Assembly (NCBI GenBank): GCA_028687375.1 | Contig: JAQUAG010000003.1 | Span: 1 to 64,000 of the forward strand | Direction: 5' to 3' | DNA from: Arcobacteraceae bacterium | GTDB lineage: Bacteria > Campylobacterota > Campylobacteria > Campylobacterales > Arcobacteraceae | Length of the DNA stretch: 64,000 nucleotides | Shown: positions 38,685-48,514 of the stretch, piece after piece | Layout of the letters: every line of letters starts with the position of its first letter | Numbering within the stretch: position 1 is the stretch's first letter | Position numbers and translations under genes: made by a program | The notes under the pieces: model-generated | Databases searched by the model: none | Told to the model about the DNA's origin: nothing | The model's input: only the letters and a program-made list of their open reading frames with translations

Positions 38685-38693
38685 GGAGATTTT

Positions 38694-39701
38694 ATGGGAT
38701 TTAAAAAATATATTATTGCATCGTTTGTATTTTTGATGATAGTTGCTGCTTATGTCTATAGTATAGACAATAGCGAATTTACAGTTAAAATTGTTGAACT
38801 AGGTATCAATAAAACTTTACCAATTTATATTTGGATTATAACACCAGCACTATTTTTATTTTTCGCAACAATTATCCATATGTTATTTTATGGAACAAAA
38901 AGTTATCTCCAAAGAAGTACTATCAAAAAAGATATTAGTAAACTTTCAATGATAATAAATGACAGATTACTTGATAAAACATCAAGTTTATCTTTGAAAA
39001 CACCTTCATTAAAAGAGATTGCTGATGTTTTAAATACTGTTGAGTTTAAACTTACAAAGCAATCAGAAACTTCTCCATTAATCGAATCAACATTAAAAAT
39101 AATTACTGATATTGAAAATGGAAAATATATTCCACATAAAGATTTAAAACTCCCAGTAAATAATATTTGGGCTATAAAAAATACAAAAAATAGATTGTTA
39201 AATGATGAAAATTTTGCTATTGAAGTGATTAAAGATGTAGAGTATCCTACTGATTTAATAGAAATGGCTTTTGATATTGCATTAGAGAATAAACCAGTAG
39301 AGACTGTTAAAAGAATCACTGAAAGTACTAATTTAACTAAAAACATGATTAAAAAACTTTTACTAAAAGATTCTGAACAACTTTCTTTAACAAATGGGGA
39401 GATTTTCAATTATATCACTAACCACGCTTTCACAAATAAAGAGTTAATAGCTATTGCTAAAAATTACAAAAAAACTATGGCTCCAGAGCAACTTATACAT
39501 CTATTTGATGACCTCTCTTCAAAAAATGAAGATTTCACAACGAGTTATTTATTTGTTTTATTTGAATATCAAATGATTGACAAAGCTAGAGAAATTTTAG
39601 TAAATTCACAAAAAAATGAATATGTTTTATTTAAAGCTCTTTTAGATCTTAAAGATAGTGGTAAATACAACTACAGTGTAGATGATTTTATCCTAGAATA
39701 A
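38694..39701 (+). CDS. conserved Campylobacterota membrane protein of unknown function
   Basis: A 335-residue protein with two N-terminal membrane segments (residues 5-22 and about 44-66) and a long, mostly helical, soluble C-terminal part rich in Lys, Asp and Glu with no recognisable catalytic motif. The C-terminal part would face the cytoplasm. It is kept between dksA and dus in several Campylobacterota (from memory), which suggests a shared housekeeping role. AAGGAG precedes the ATG. Confidence 0.65.
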   Translation: MGFKKYIIASFVFLMIVAAYVYSIDNSEFTVKIVELGINKTLPIYIWIITPALFLFFATIIHMLFYGTKSYLQRSTIKKDISKLSMIINDRLLDKTSSLSLKTPSLKEIADVLNTVEFKLTKQSETSPLIESTLKIITDIENGKYIPHKDLKLPVNNIWAIKNTKNRLLNDENFAIEVIKDVEYPTDLIEMAFDIALENKPVETVKRITESTNLTKNMIKKLLLKDSEQLSLTNGEIFNYITNHAFTNKELIAIAKNYKKTMAPEQLIHLFDDLSSKNEDFTTSYLFVLFEYQMIDKAREILVNSQKNEYVLFKALLDLKDSGKYNYSVDDFILE

Positions 39702-39709
39702 TAACTTTT

Positions 39710-40657
39710 ATGTCTCAACATATCTTAGACTTTTCTCGTCCACTTGTGGTTTTAGCACCACTTGCTGGGTATACAGACCTTCCTTTTCGAACTGTTGCAA
39801 AAAAATTTGGAGTTGATCTTACTATTAGTGAAATGATTAGTTCAAATGCTCTCGCTTATGCAAATGAAAAAACACTTAAAATGGTTGAAAAAGCTCATAA
39901 TGAAAATCCTTACATCGTTCAAATCTCTGGTAGTAAAATTGAGATGATTAGAATGGCTGTTGAAAAGTTAAATGAAATTGATGGAATTGATGGAATTGAC
40001 CTAAATTGTGGTTGTCCTGCTCCAAAAGTTTTCCATCATGGAAGTGGTTCAAATCTTTTAGGTGATCTTCCAAGGCTTCAAGCGATACTTGGAACTATCA
40101 AAAAATATTCAAATAAAAAATATACAACTGCAAAAGTTAGAATTGGTGTAACTGAAAAAATCCCCTACGACATTGCAAGAGCTGTTGAAGATGCTGGTGC
40201 TGATATGATTAGCGTTCATGGGAGAACAAAAGCTGGTGGTTATAAGTCTGAAGTTGACTATGATGCTATTAAAGTTATTAAAGATGCTGTAAGCGTTCCA
40301 GTAATCGCAAATGGTGATATCACTAGCTATCAAAAAGCAAAAGATGTTCTCGCTTATACAGGTGCAAATGGTGTAATGATAGGAAGAGGTGCTGTTGGAA
40401 ATCCTTGGATATTTCATCAAATTGCAACTGGAGAAGAATTTGTTTCAAGTGCTCTTAAAAAAGAGATAATAAAAGAACATTATGAGAGTATGATAGCACA
40501 CTATGGTTATCATGGAATGATTATGTTTAGAAAGCATTTACACACCTATTCTAAAGGGATTGATGGAGCTAGTGAATTTAGGCAAAAAGTAAATTATATC
40601 ATCGAGATCAATGAAATGAGAGAGATTATAGAGTCATTTTTTCCAGAATTTGACTAA
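39710..40657 (+). CDS. dus: tRNA-dihydrouridine synthase
   Basis: A 315-residue FMN-dependent TIM-barrel enzyme that reduces uridines in the tRNA D-loop. It shows PLAGYTDLPFR, the signature GIDLNCGCPAPKVFHHGSGSNLL with the catalytic Cys, DMISVHGRTKAGGYKSE, VIANGDI, and GVMIGRGAVGNPWIFHQI. Most like DusB. Starts 8 bases after the membrane-protein gene; tilS follows after 12 bases. Confidence 0.92.
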   Translation: MSQHILDFSRPLVVLAPLAGYTDLPFRTVAKKFGVDLTISEMISSNALAYANEKTLKMVEKAHNENPYIVQISGSKIEMIRMAVEKLNEIDGIDGIDLNCGCPAPKVFHHGSGSNLLGDLPRLQAILGTIKKYSNKKYTTAKVRIGVTEKIPYDIARAVEDAGADMISVHGRTKAGGYKSEVDYDAIKVIKDAVSVPVIANGDITSYQKAKDVLAYTGANGVMIGRGAVGNPWIFHQIATGEEFVSSALKKEIIKEHYESMIAHYGYHGMIMFRKHLHTYSKGIDGASEFRQKVNYIIEINEMREIIESFFPEFD

Positions 40658-40669
40658 TCAATTCATAAG

Positions 40670-41659
40670 ATGATTGAAAAAAATCTTATAACTACCACAA
40701 AAAATCTTCTCGCTTTTAGTGGAGGAGTGGATTCTTCCGCCCTCTTTTTTTTACTTTTAGAGCAAAATATCCCTTTTGATATTTGTATTATTGATTACTC
40801 TCAAAGGAAACAATCTAAAGATGAAGTAGCATATGCAAAAGAACTAGCTCTTAAATATAATAAACAATGTTTTGCAATCGATTATCCACTAGAAAAGTTT
40901 AGTGAAAAAAGTGCTAGAGATTTTAGATATGAAGTTTTTTTAAATATTATTCAAGAGCACAACTACAAATCATTAATAACCGCTCACCAACTCAATGATA
41001 AGCTTGAATGGTTTTTGATGCAACTTTCAAAAGGTGCAGGATTAACAGAGCTTATAGGTCTTCAAAGAGTTGAAAATAGAGCTAATTATATTTTATATCG
41101 TCCACTTCTTGAGATTTCAAAAGAGGAACTTCTTACTTACCTTCACACAAATCATCATCAATACTTTATTGATAAAACAAATAGTGATACAAAATACAAA
41201 AGAAACTTTTTTAGACAAGAGTTTAGTGATAAATTTATCAATCTATATAAAGATGGTTTAGTTAGGAGTTTTAAATATTTAGAAAAAGATATTGATAGTT
41301 TAAGTAATAATTTTACAAACAATACTTTTGAAGAATTGATTATTTTTAGCTTTGATAGTTATGATGAAAATATAGCTATTCGTCTTATCGATAAAGAGTT
41401 GAAGAAAAGAGGTATTTTAATCTCTTCAAAAACACGATATGAAATTTTAAAAGAAAAATCACTTGTAGTTTCTCATAAAGTAACAGTTGATATTACAGAA
41501 AAGAAAATTTGGATAGCACCATTTATTCAAAATAAAATGGATAAAAAGTTTAAAGAGATATGTAGAATAGCAAAAATACCTAAAAATATCAGACCTTATC
41601 TATTTGATTTTTACTCAAAAAATAATTTACCAGATTTTATAATAGAAATTGGAAAATAA
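40670..41659 (+). CDS. tilS: tRNA(Ile)-lysidine synthetase
   Basis: Converts C34 of the AUA-reading tRNA-Ile to lysidine. The 329-residue protein has the PP-loop LLAFSGGVDSSALFFLL, then AHQLNDKLEWFLMQLSKGAG and YRPLLEISKEELLTYL, followed by a C-terminal region. A shorter form typical of this phylum. Directly faces def on the other strand with an 8-base gap. Confidence 0.92.
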   Translation: MIEKNLITTTKNLLAFSGGVDSSALFFLLLEQNIPFDICIIDYSQRKQSKDEVAYAKELALKYNKQCFAIDYPLEKFSEKSARDFRYEVFLNIIQEHNYKSLITAHQLNDKLEWFLMQLSKGAGLTELIGLQRVENRANYILYRPLLEISKEELLTYLHTNHHQYFIDKTNSDTKYKRNFFRQEFSDKFINLYKDGLVRSFKYLEKDIDSLSNNFTNNTFEELIIFSFDSYDENIAIRLIDKELKKRGILISSKTRYEILKEKSLVVSHKVTVDITEKKIWIAPFIQNKMDKKFKEICRIAKIPKNIRPYLFDFYSKNNLPDFIIEIGK

Positions 41660-41666
41660 AAAAAGC

Positions 41667-42224
41667 TTATAATCTACTAGCTTTCTTACTTTTTTCTTTT
41701 AACTCTCTTTTCCATTCTTTCTCAAATTTTTTTCGTTTCATAAAAGAGAGATTTTCGATAAACACATGGCCTGTAAGATGTTCCATCTCATGTTGCCATG
41801 CTACAGCCATAAAATCTTCAGCTTCTAAAGTTTGTTTTTCGCCAAACCTATTACAATATTCTACAACGATGTGTTTTGCTCTAGTAATCTCTTCATAAAT
41901 TCCAGGGATACTTAAACACCCTTCATTAAATACTTGAGTCCCATCTTTATGGGTAATCACTGGATTTATTGCCTCGATAAGATTTTCTTTTAACTGTAAT
42001 CCATCTCGATTTTCTAAGTTTGTCTCATCATCAACAGGGATATTGATAATAAGAACATTTAGAAGTATTCCAATTTGAACAGCAGCCAATCCAACTCCAC
42101 CACGATACATCATCGTTTCATTCATATCATCTAAAAGGGTATGAAGATCACTATCAAAAGATTCTACATCTTTTGATTTTTGTCGTAAAATTGGATTTGG
42201 ATAAACTAATATTTCTTTAATCAT
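41667..42224 (-). CDS. def: peptide deformylase
   Basis: Removes the formyl group from nascent proteins. The 185-residue protein has the three motifs: GVGLAAVQ, EGCLS and the metal site HEMEH within WQHEMEHLTGHVF. The usual last motif is HExDH; here the acidic residue before the second His is Glu. The basic C-terminus is slightly long. It is three bases downstream of clpP, so tig-clpP-def form one unit dealing with nascent and damaged proteins. Confidence 0.93.
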   Translation of the reverse strand: MIKEILVYPNPILRQKSKDVESFDSDLHTLLDDMNETMMYRGGVGLAAVQIGILLNVLIINIPVDDETNLENRDGLQLKENLIEAINPVITHKDGTQVFNEGCLSIPGIYEEITRAKHIVVEYCNRFGEKQTLEAEDFMAVAWQHEMEHLTGHVFIENLSFMKRKKFEKEWKRELKEKSKKASRL

Positions 42225-42227
42225 TTT

Positions 42228-42812
42228 CTACTCGTGGTGTTCGATAACCTTATCAACAAGCCCATAAGCACAAGCTTCTTCAGCACTCATAAAATTATCT
42301 CTATCTGTATCAGTTTCAATTGTTTTGATATCTTGTCCTGTATGCTTAGCAAGGTGATGATTTAATGAATCTTTGATTCTTTGAATCTCTTTTGCTTGGA
42401 TTTGAATATCAGTTGCTTGCCCTTGCGCTCCACCTAATGGTTGATGTATCATAATTCTACTATTTGGCAATGAAAATCTTTTCCCTTTTTTTCCAGCACT
42501 TAATAAAAATGCTCCCATAGAAGCAGCTTGTCCTACACAAATAGTGCAAACATCTGGTTTGATATAATTCATAGTATCAAAGATACTCATACCACTTGTT
42601 ACAACTCCACCTGGAGAGTTAATATATAAATAAATATCTTTTTCAGGATCTTCAGCTTCTAAAAATAGTAACTGAGCGATGATAGTAGATGCTACAGCAT
42701 CATTTACTTCACCACTAAGCATAACTATTCTATCTTTTAAAAGTCTAGAATAGATATCATAGCTTCTCTCACCTCTTCCAGTTTGTTCAACTACTATTGG
42801 TATATATGCCAT
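42228..42812 (-). CDS. clpP: ATP-dependent Clp protease proteolytic subunit
   Basis: A 194-residue serine peptidase that forms the barrel of ClpXP/ClpAP. The catalytic serine lies in [16 protein letters not shown] and the histidine in [17 protein letters not shown]; the N-terminal [28 protein letters not shown] is typical. Located between tig and def with two- and three-base gaps. Confidence 0.96.
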   Translation of the reverse strand: MAYIPIVVEQTGRGERSYDIYSRLLKDRIVMLSGEVNDAVASTIIAQLLFLEAEDPEKDIYLYINSPGGVVTSGMSIFDTMNYIKPDVCTICVGQAASMGAFLLSAGKKGKRFSLPNSRIMIHQPLGGAQGQATDIQIQAKEIQRIKDSLNHHLAKHTGQDIKTIETDTDRDNFMSAEEACAYGLVDKVIEHHE

Positions 42813-42814
42813 GA

Positions 42815-44116
42815 CTATTTTCCTAAAGCTTCGTCTAAAATTTTACTCATTACTTTTGATTCAATCATAGACATTTTTATCATTGGAAGGTATCCAGCTT
42901 TTTCATATTGCTCAATTAATGCTCTTCCATCTTGTCCACTCATCATCGCTTCATAATAAAGTGTTTGAGTTACTTCTTGGTCTGTTACAGTTATACCCTC
43001 AGCTTTTGCAAGCGCATCTATGATAAATGTAGCTTTTACATTTGAAAGAGCTTCTGGTTTAGCATCCTCTTGCATTTGTTTTACAACATCAGGATTTGCT
43101 CTTAATGTTTCTATCTCCTCTTCACTCATTGCTCTTATTTTATTATTTAATGCTTGATTTATCTCTTGCTCTAAAATATACGCAGGAACAGCGAAATTAA
43201 TAGCATTTACTAAAGCTTCAGTATACGCTGGTTTTACCTCTTCCATAAAATACGCACTTTTCTTTTGAGTTAAGATTTGCTCTTTTACTTTCTCTTTTAA
43301 AAGTTCAACAGTTGCATTTTCTTCATTTGGTAAAACTTTTTTAGCTAATTCATCATTGATTTCAACTTTTTCTTTTGCTTTGATTTCGTGTAATTTTACT
43401 TTAAAAGTTACATCAGCACCAGCTAAATCTTTTGAACCATAACTTTCAGGGAAAGTAACATTAATCTCTTTCTCTTCACTATATTTCATACCAATTACTT
43501 GATCTTCAAATCCTGGAATAAAAGAGTTACTTCCAATTTCAAGTGTATACATTTCCGCTTTACCACCAGCAAATGCTACACCATCTTTAAATCCTTCAAA
43601 ATCAATCACAGCGAAATCACCAGATTTTACAGCTCTTGCTTTTTTGATAGTTTCTAATGTAGCACCTTGAGAAGCGATATCGTTTAATTGCTCTTCAATT
43701 TCAGCTTCTGTTACTTCAGGAACATTCATAGTAGGAATACATGATTTATAATCACCTAAAACTACCTCTGGTCTTACATTGATAGCAATTTCAAATTCAA
43801 CACTTCCATCTTCTTTTTTGTCAAATTTTGTAATAGCTGGTTCACCAATAATATCTTTATTATCAATATTTAATTCTTTTACACCACTTGTAAGCGCAGC
43901 TCTTATCGCTTCACCTTCAGCATCTTGTCTTAATTTTTCACCATATCTAGCTTTTACTACATTTAAAGGAACTTTCCCTTTTCTAAACCCTTGAACATTC
44001 ATAGTTTTAGCAGCTTGCTGTGCTATTTTATTCAAATTATTTTCGATTGTTTGTGCAGAGATAGTCCCTGATATTGAAGCATTTGCTTCGTCAATTTTAG
44101 TTGTATTAAAAGTCAT
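42815..44116 (-). CDS. tig: trigger factor
   Basis: A ribosome-associated chaperone and prolyl isomerase. The 433-residue protein has the N-terminal ribosome-docking domain with the signature [17 protein letters not shown], a central FKBP-like domain ([39 protein letters not shown]), and a helical C-terminal part. An in-frame ATG exists at 44131, but [17 protein letters not shown] at 44116 matches the family start and follows GGAG by 9 bases. First gene of tig-clpP-def. Its docking site L23 is encoded at 3113-3394. Confidence 0.94.
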   Translation of the reverse strand: MTFNTTKIDEANASISGTISAQTIENNLNKIAQQAAKTMNVQGFRKGKVPLNVVKARYGEKLRQDAEGEAIRAALTSGVKELNIDNKDIIGEPAITKFDKKEDGSVEFEIAINVRPEVVLGDYKSCIPTMNVPEVTEAEIEEQLNDIASQGATLETIKKARAVKSGDFAVIDFEGFKDGVAFAGGKAEMYTLEIGSNSFIPGFEDQVIGMKYSEEKEINVTFPESYGSKDLAGADVTFKVKLHEIKAKEKVEINDELAKKVLPNEENATVELLKEKVKEQILTQKKSAYFMEEVKPAYTEALVNAINFAVPAYILEQEINQALNNKIRAMSEEEIETLRANPDVVKQMQEDAKPEALSNVKATFIIDALAKAEGITVTDQEVTQTLYYEAMMSGQDGRALIEQYEKAGYLPMIKMSMIESKVMSKILDEALGK

Positions 44117-44146
44117 ACTTGTAAACTCCATTTTTTAAATTTTTGT

Positions 44147-44162
44147 GGATTTTAGCCAAAAA
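44147..44162 (-). promoter_or_regulatory. promoter element upstream of tig
   Basis: The 16-mer TTTTTGGCTAAAATCC on the minus strand is identical to that around the -10 of the S10 operon promoter (4978-4993). TAAAAT is the probable -10; a good -35 is not visible at the right distance. It ends about 30 bases before the tig start. Confidence 0.65.
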
Positions 44163-44236
44163 GAGATTAAGTTTTAGTTATCTTGGAGGATTATTATTGA
44201 GTATAAAATAATCAATCAAGATTTTTTGGGAATAAA

Positions 44237-45286
44237 TTATTTAAAAGCTAACTGTTTATTTGCCTTTTCAAATTCATTTATATTTTGTTTCACTCTTCCT
44301 AAAGCAATTGATAATTCTTCTATCACTTCATTTTGATTTAAAGCGATATTATCTGCTTTTTTATAAAGCTCATAGGCTTCATAAATATTTCCCAAAGCTT
44401 CTTCACTCACACCTAAATTATACAAAACCACATAGCTCTTATTTTCTAAACTATTATTTAGTCGCTTTAAAATTTCATTTGCTTTCTCAACTCTTTCCAT
44501 TTTCAAAAGTTCCAATGCTGTTTTAAGAGTTTTTGATTGTTCCCTTGTAAAATCAATATCCTCATCATCTAAAAGTGTAACTGTAAAATAAACATATGAA
44601 GGGGCAACTATTTTGATAAGATTATCTCCAATTTCACTTGCAAGATTTGTATTTACAGCTTCTTTTAAAGGTAAAACATTATTATCATCTGCACAATGTG
44701 TAGCTTTTGAATTTTTCGAAAAACTTCTAGTAAAAAGAATTTTTGAATCGGCAACTTTTATAAATTTTACATTTGTAGTTAGTGAATAAAGATTTGCAAT
44801 GCAAGCCATATTGTATTTTCTATATGCTTTGCAGTAACTCTTTCCATCTTTTTGAGTTACCATTTCGATGCAAGTTTGATAATCGGTCCTCTCTTCTAAA
44901 TAATTTGACTGTTGTACATCATTAAGAGCAATTTCCCCTGTGACTATTGTTTTTATCTCTTGTAGTCCAATAGTTGGGTTATTATGAATTAAATCAACCA
45001 ATCCAGAATCATTGAGCTTTTTTTCAGCCATAATTTTTTCTAAATTCACTCTATCGATGACATTAAAATATTTTTCTCCATTTATCGTTGCACCACTTAG
45101 GGCACTATCAATTTTTATACTTTGGGAAACAGTATCATTATTAAATGGCAAAACTGCTATATTTTTTATAGCACCATCACTAATTTCGGCAGATTTAAGT
45201 GCTTTAATTTGAACCTTTTGAGCACAACCAGTACTTATAAAAACTAACAATACTCCACTTATAAAAACTTTTACTATTTGTCTCAT
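44237..45286 (-). CDS. CsgG-like outer-membrane lipoprotein with TPR-like tail
   Basis: A 349-residue protein with a lipoprotein signal ending in the lipobox STGC (Cys near residue 21). The first two thirds show a CsgG-like pattern: IAVLPFNND, FNVIDRVNLEKIMAEKKLNDSGL, IVTGEIALNDVQQ. The C-terminal 90 residues are repeat-like helices (LNNSLENKSYVVLYNLGVSEEALGNIYEAYELYKKAD), resembling TPR. No curli genes are in the window. It may form an outer-membrane complex; function unassigned. Seven bases downstream of the small membrane-protein gene. Confidence 0.65.
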   Translation of the reverse strand: MRQIVKVFISGVLLVFISTGCAQKVQIKALKSAEISDGAIKNIAVLPFNNDTVSQSIKIDSALSGATINGEKYFNVIDRVNLEKIMAEKKLNDSGLVDLIHNNPTIGLQEIKTIVTGEIALNDVQQSNYLEERTDYQTCIEMVTQKDGKSYCKAYRKYNMACIANLYSLTTNVKFIKVADSKILFTRSFSKNSKATHCADDNNVLPLKEAVNTNLASEIGDNLIKIVAPSYVYFTVTLLDDEDIDFTREQSKTLKTALELLKMERVEKANEILKRLNNSLENKSYVVLYNLGVSEEALGNIYEAYELYKKADNIALNQNEVIEELSIALGRVKQNINEFEKANKQLAFK

Positions 45287-45292
45287 CTCTAC

Positions 45293-45781
45293 CTACTTTG
45301 AAAGATTATCTAAAATATAGCGCTCTAAATCTTGTTTTTTTATATTTTCATCGATAGATTTTAGATAGATTTCATTTATTTCACTACTATAATCCTCATA
45401 TTTAAAAAGTGGGAAATGTAAACTCCACATCATCTTTATACGAGTTTTTGCAACTTCATCTGTAAGCCAATCCCTAAAAATTCCAAAAAAAGCAAAAATA
45501 ATACCAGTTACAAAAATAGCAATAAAAATAGAGATATGACAATCAGCCATTCTAAAAATCATATGTGCGACCAAAGAAAGTGGTAATAAAACAATATTTA
45601 CTAAACCCAAAAACACAAGATACGCTTTACCAAGTTTCAGCCTAAATCCTAATTTTTCACCATCTAGATGTATCCCTTCACTTACAAACTGGTTTGCCAT
45701 AAGTAAATCTTGGAGTTTTACTGGTTGTTGTGAAATAATATACACATAGGAAATAATCATCTTTTTCAGTTTATCTATCAT
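45293..45781 (-). CDS. two-helix membrane protein of unknown function
   Basis: A 162-residue protein with two central hydrophobic segments (YLVFLGLVNIVLLPLSLVAHMIF and ISIFIAIFVTGIIFAFFGIF) and charged soluble ends. I do not recognise the family. Gaps of 3 and 6 bases to the helicase and the CsgG-like gene suggest one transcript of all three. Confidence 0.6.
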   Translation of the reverse strand: MIDKLKKMIISYVYIISQQPVKLQDLLMANQFVSEGIHLDGEKLGFRLKLGKAYLVFLGLVNIVLLPLSLVAHMIFRMADCHISIFIAIFVTGIIFAFFGIFRDWLTDEVAKTRIKMMWSLHFPLFKYEDYSSEINEIYLKSIDENIKKQDLERYILDNLSK

Positions 45782-45784
45782 TTA

Positions 45785-47884
45785 TCAGTCCTTTTTTTGC
45801 TCTTTTTTTGGTCTCTTCTTGGGCTTTTCGACCTCATCTGTTTCACATACCTCATCTTTTTTAACAAGCCCAGCTTCTACTAAAAAAGGGCTATAGATAA
45901 AATCTTGCTTTTTGATTTTATCATATTTGGCATAACTTAGATATAAAATATCTTTTGCCCTTGTAACTGCCACATAAAAAAGCCTTCTCTCCTCTTCGAT
46001 ACTCCCACCTTTGCTCATAAGTGTACGATTTGGAAACCGTCCATCCATAAGGTCGATAATATAAACCTCTTTAAATTCCAATCCTTTACTTGCATGGATA
46101 GAAAGGAGATTTACCCCCTCACCTTCGCTGAGTTCCCCACCACCTAAAACCATCGCATTGATAAAATTTTTGATATTTGTATGGCGATGAGAGAGTTGTT
46201 TTAAAGTTTCAACTTTTCTATTTGCTTTAAAGATAGCTGTTGTTTTGAGTGATTGGTTAATCGTTCCATCTTTTTGTTTTCCCCTTGCATTTCCTAGACT
46301 ATCAAGTACAGATACAAATACTTTACTTTTTTTAATATGGTCAATTAAATTAGCTGGATTACTCATCCGTTTGAGTTCTTTAAAAAGTGTATAAAATTGG
46401 TATAAAAATTCTCCACTCTCCACCGTTAATTTTGGGTGTTTTAAAAATGGATTACCTAAAAAGTTTTCGTTAAATCCACTATTTTTAAATTTTGACAAAC
46501 TTCCCATCTCTATAAAATCATCAAAAAGTCCCAGCTGAATATTAGAAGTTTTTGTACTTCTATAGGGAGTTTTTTCATTATTTGGGTGCATCAACCCTTT
46601 GTATAAGTCCCCATCACCCAAAATAAGAAGTGCATCAAAGATATCTTTTGCAACCCCTTTTCCTATATTTTTCCCATATTCAATGATGTGGATAAAAGCC
46701 ATCATATCATTTGCATTTGTGAGCAATATCAAAAAATCCAAAACAAACTTGATTTCACGACTATCAAAAAAACTATGCCCACCTTTTCTTTTTGACTTGA
46801 TTCCTAAATCCCTTAAATTGGCTTCAATCCCATCTGCACTTGAGTTATTTCTATAAATCACAGCGATATCACTATGAGGAGTGTGTGATTTTTGGATATT
46901 GGAAGAGATATATTCATATTGTCCATACAACTCATCAAAAGCCAAAAGTGTTGGTTTATGATGGCTAGATTCTCTCACCACTTCTAGTTTTTTTTCATAA
47001 ATTCTTTCATTAAAATTGATAACTTTATTTGCAAGGTCAAGGATTGGTTTAATGGAACGATAATTTTTTGTGAGTGTATGAATCTCGCTTCCTAAATATC
47101 TCTCACTAAATGAGGAGATAATCCCAATATCACTCCCATTAAAAGCATAAATACTTTGATCATAATCCCCAACACAAAAAAGATTCTTAGAATGGAATCC
47201 CTCTAAAAGTCTTCCTTGAAGTGGATTTGTATCTTGATACTCATCAACCAAAATCTCATAAAATTGAAATTTATGCGTTTGTTGAATCGCTAACATCTCC
47301 AAAAGTAAATCATCAAAATTCACATATCCATGCTCTTTTTTAAGACGATTAAACTCATCAAATAAATCTTGATAAATGACAACATAGGATTTGTGAGCAA
47401 TATTTTTTTCACATACCCAATCTTCAAACTCTTCACTTTTATTTGTACTATTCAAAAATAATGAATATAAATCGTACAAATAATTACTATCATATGGTGA
47501 AGTTTCCCCATTTGATGGAAAAATCCGTTTTTCATACAACGATTTAAAAAGAGTTTTAAGTTCACTTGGTCTTTTGAGTGCAACATTCATATTAAGTGAT
47601 TTCATAAGTTTATAACTTACACTATGAAAAGTACCAGAGACTATCTTTGAAGCTATCTCCTGCGAAAAATAAGTGGCTACCCTACTTACCATCTCAGATG
47701 CTGCTTTATTTGTAAATGTCAAAAGCAAAATTTCATTTGGTGGGATATTATTTTGCAAAAGATGGGCGATTCGTCCTACTATTGTAGATGTTTTTCCAGT
47801 TCCTGCACTAGCTATTGTAAGATTGTATCTTATTTGCGATGTTGCTGATTTGTATTGTTCTTGATTTAAATTTGTTAAAGGCAT
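45785..47884 (-). CDS. UvrD/Rep-family DNA helicase
   Basis: A 699-residue superfamily 1A 3'-5' helicase. Motifs in order: Q-motif LNQEQYKSA, Walker A ASAGTGKTSTI, LLTFTNKAASEMVSRV, Walker B VDEYQDTN, motif III GDYDQSIYAFNGSD, motif IV-like YRSIKPILDLAN, VNLLSIHASKGLEFKEVYI, and motif VI YVAVTRAKDILYLSYA. The C-terminal tail is strongly basic (KPKKRPKKEQKKD), likely for DNA or polymerase binding. It could be the UvrD or a Rep/PcrA-type paralogue; the sequence alone does not decide. Confidence 0.9.
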   Translation of the reverse strand: MPLTNLNQEQYKSATSQIRYNLTIASAGTGKTSTIVGRIAHLLQNNIPPNEILLLTFTNKAASEMVSRVATYFSQEIASKIVSGTFHSVSYKLMKSLNMNVALKRPSELKTLFKSLYEKRIFPSNGETSPYDSNYLYDLYSLFLNSTNKSEEFEDWVCEKNIAHKSYVVIYQDLFDEFNRLKKEHGYVNFDDLLLEMLAIQQTHKFQFYEILVDEYQDTNPLQGRLLEGFHSKNLFCVGDYDQSIYAFNGSDIGIISSFSERYLGSEIHTLTKNYRSIKPILDLANKVINFNERIYEKKLEVVRESSHHKPTLLAFDELYGQYEYISSNIQKSHTPHSDIAVIYRNNSSADGIEANLRDLGIKSKRKGGHSFFDSREIKFVLDFLILLTNANDMMAFIHIIEYGKNIGKGVAKDIFDALLILGDGDLYKGLMHPNNEKTPYRSTKTSNIQLGLFDDFIEMGSLSKFKNSGFNENFLGNPFLKHPKLTVESGEFLYQFYTLFKELKRMSNPANLIDHIKKSKVFVSVLDSLGNARGKQKDGTINQSLKTTAIFKANRKVETLKQLSHRHTNIKNFINAMVLGGGELSEGEGVNLLSIHASKGLEFKEVYIIDLMDGRFPNRTLMSKGGSIEEERRLFYVAVTRAKDILYLSYAKYDKIKKQDFIYSPFLVEAGLVKKDEVCETDEVEKPKKRPKKEQKKD

Positions 47885-48030
47885 TTTGGAATAGTAACTA
47901 AAAAAGTTTAATATTTTGATTTTCCATTATTTTCATTCTTTTGAAAAGTAATTTATTTATCCAACTTAAATTATATTGTTTAAAATAAAAAAGAGTTATA
48001 ATTTCCAAATCTTTTCAATAAGGAATTATT

Positions 48031-48501
48031 ATGGTATTTTTCAGATTGTTATTGCTTGCATTTCTTAGTAGCCAAATGTTTGCTGGCACAATTGATTTAA
48101 ATAAAATTGCGACAGAAGCTGCAGAACATAAAAAAATGGTTATGGTTTTTTTTCATACCAATGCTTGTCCTTATTGCCAAAAAATGCTCAAAGAGAGTTT
48201 CGATAAAAAAAGTGATAAAGATATCATCAATAAAGATTATTATTTTGTAGATGTTAACCTTGATTCACCAGATACTGTACTTTATAAAAAATTCAAAGGG
48301 ACTACTGGACAGTTCGCCGATTTTTTTCATGTAAAGTTTTATCCAACTATCCTATTTATGGAACACAATGTTGTTGTATCGAATGTCAAAGGGTATAGAA
48401 ATAAAGAAAAATTCAGAACTATTCTTAAATATATATCTTCAAAATCATACGAATCTATGGATTTAGAAACATTTACAAATGAAATGGATATGAAAGATTA
48501 A
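48031..48501 (+). CDS. periplasmic thioredoxin-fold protein (SoxW-like)
   Basis: A 156-residue protein with a signal peptide (MVFFRLLLLAFLSSQMFAG) and a thioredoxin-2-type fold with active site ACPYCQKM (Cys-Pro-Tyr-Cys near residues 47-50) and cis-Pro segment VKFYPTILFM. Such proteins reduce cytochrome or Sox cysteines in the periplasm; being next to the sox region, a SoxW-like role for keeping SoxY or haem-site cysteines reduced is a reasonable inference. Convergent with the NosL-domain gene. Confidence 0.75.
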   Translation: MVFFRLLLLAFLSSQMFAGTIDLNKIATEAAEHKKMVMVFFHTNACPYCQKMLKESFDKKSDKDIINKDYYFVDVNLDSPDTVLYKKFKGTTGQFADFFHVKFYPTILFMEHNVVVSNVKGYRNKEKFRTILKYISSKSYESMDLETFTNEMDMKD

Positions 48502-48514
48502 AAGAATTTCTCTT

